DNA from: Glaciimonas sp. PAMC28666
GTDB taxonomy: Bacteria > Pseudomonadota > Gammaproteobacteria > Burkholderiales > Burkholderiaceae_D
Assembly: GCF_016917355.1 (NCBI RefSeq)
Contig: NZ_CP070304.1
Coordinates: forward strand, 682,001 to 746,000
DNA length: 64,000 nt
Direction: 5' to 3'
Part shown: one piece after another, positions 63,175-64,000 of the stretch
Layout of the letters: every line of letters begins with the position of its first letter
Numbering within the stretch: position 1 is the first letter of the stretch
Position numbers and translations under genes: made by a program
The notes under the pieces: model-generated
Told to the model about the DNA's origin: nothing
The model's input: the letters and a program-made list of their open reading frames with translations, nothing else
Database searches by the model: none

Positions 63175-63999
63175 TTACAGCCGCTCGGTATCGCCCGTTT
63201 TAGGCTGCCATTTCATCAGCCGCTTTTCTATCATACCGACGACAGAGTCAAGGATCAGCGCAAATGCGGTCAGGACCAGAATGCCGGCAAACACGGTATT
63301 GATGTCAAACGCCCCTTCCGCCTGCAAAATCAAATAACCGACGCCCCGCGCAGAACCTAAATATTCACCCACGATCACACCGACAAAGGCGAGCCCAACC
63401 GAGGTATGCAAGCTAGAAAAAACCCATGATGTCGCCGACGGCAAATAGACTGTACGCATCAATTGGCGCTGATTGGCACCCAACATGCGGGCATTTGACA
63501 ACACCACAGGACTGACTTCTTTGACGCCCTGATAGACATTAAAGAACACGATAAAAAAGACCAATGTCACTGCTAATGCGACTTTGGACCAAATACCCAG
63601 GCCAAACCACATCGCAAAAATCGGGGCCAGAATCACGCGAGGCATCGCGTTCGATGCCTTGATATACGGATCGAGAATCGCTGATGTCAGGGGAGACAAC
63701 GCAAGCCATAAACCGATGCCCAGGCCCAATACCGTTCCGATGCCGAACGCCAGCATGGTTTCTGTCAATGTCACTAACAGATGAGAATAAATCTCTCCCG
63801 GAAATGTCAATGTAAACCAGGTGGTATCGCCGAACCCGACATCCAGACTGCCGCTACCGACCGTAAACCATTGCCACACCCGTTCCAGCACTTTGATTGG
63901 CTCACCGAAGAAAAATGCGGTCTGTTGGTTGCGTGTCGCCACATGCCACACTGCAAAAAAGATGACCAACACCAGCGCCTGATAGACGCGCATATTCTT
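63175..63999 (-). CDS. ABC transporter permease, NitT/TauT type (5' end cut)
   Basis: Frame open to the window edge (N-terminus ...KNMRVYQALVLVIFF); a Met codon at 63993 is available, but the real start is probably outside. At least 272 residues, about six membrane helices, EAA-like loop YLPSATSWVFSSLHTSVGLA. Belongs to the SsuC/TauC/ThiX-like family. Probably part of another importer whose ATPase and binding protein lie beyond the window. Confidence 0.88.
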   Translation of the reverse strand, partial: KNMRVYQALVLVIFFAVWHVATRNQQTAFFFGEPIKVLERVWQWFTVGSGSLDVGFGDTTWFTLTFPGEIYSHLLVTLTETMLAFGIGTVLGLGIGLWLALSPLTSAILDPYIKASNAMPRVILAPIFAMWFGLGIWSKVALAVTLVFFIVFFNVYQGVKEVSPVVLSNARMLGANQRQLMRTVYLPSATSWVFSSLHTSVGLAFVGVIVGEYLGSARGVGYLILQAEGAFDINTVFAGILVLTAFALILDSVVGMIEKRLMKWQPKTGDTERL

Positions 64000-64000
64000 A

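Noticed and set aside
1-64000. Complete tRNA or rRNA genes
   Set aside because: Intergenic regions were read for clover-leaf ends and rRNA blocks; only the partial 3'-end-like piece at 14898 was found. A tRNAscan-SE run would be decisive.

Overview
The window looks like a chromosome segment of a betaproteobacterium of the order Burkholderiales, most likely Oxalobacteraceae-like. This is inferred from the gene families: an RpfF/RpfR-type DSF cluster, a Mex-type RND operon, DUF3297, and sulfate-ester/sulfonate ABC clusters. I could not run a database search, so genus is not assigned.

Region 1 (1-14916) is the right-hand part of a prophage. Nearly everything is on the minus strand: small early genes, a probable replication initiator, a toprim primase-like protein, an SF2 helicase, a ParB-like protein, DUF1376, HTH proteins, then a virion-associated lytic transglycosylase and a second virion protein cut by the window edge. 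Two Arc/Mnt-like repressors face each other at the right end. Non-coding DNA here is unusually structured: a heptamer array, about ten small hairpins in a row, a 17-bp palindrome three times, and an iteron set with 43-bp spacing. The edge is set by a short piece resembling a tRNA 3' end followed by a strong terminator.

Region 2 (14917-19580) is a decayed accessory strip. One intact unknown gene (483 codons, PD-(D/E)xK nuclease-like) is bracketed, together with remnants of a P2-type tail gene S and an addiction-module antidote gene, by diverged direct repeats. Further on are DUF3297 and three broken genes (VOC protein, SDR, AraC regulator).

Region 3 (19580-28816) holds a MerR-type regulator, a GST, two small heat-shock proteins behind a sigma-32-like promoter, a hemerythrin, a LOV-GGDEF-EAL photoreceptor-like protein and an HD-GYP protein. 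Region 4 (28851-38321) is a truncated sulfatase maturase followed by an eight-gene minus-strand cluster for sulfate-ester/sulfonate uptake and cleavage (two Fe/2-oxoglutarate dioxygenases, two binding proteins, two permeases, one ATPase, one FMN monooxygenase).

Region 5 (38800-43781) carries a yeast-type cytosine deaminase, a CMD-like secreted protein, and an rpfF/rpfR pair for making and sensing a diffusible fatty-acid signal coupled to c-di-GMP. Region 6 (44569-56122) is mostly housekeeping: thiolase, amino-acid binding protein, AidB-like dehydrogenase with a TetR regulator, Pr6Pr membrane protein, EAL protein, threonine aldolase, transaldolase. Region 7 (56309-62992) is an Rrf2-type regulator and an RND efflux operon that share a 23-bp operator. 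The window ends in another NitT/TauT permease. Four c-di-GMP-related proteins in about 27 kb make second-messenger signalling a theme of the segment.
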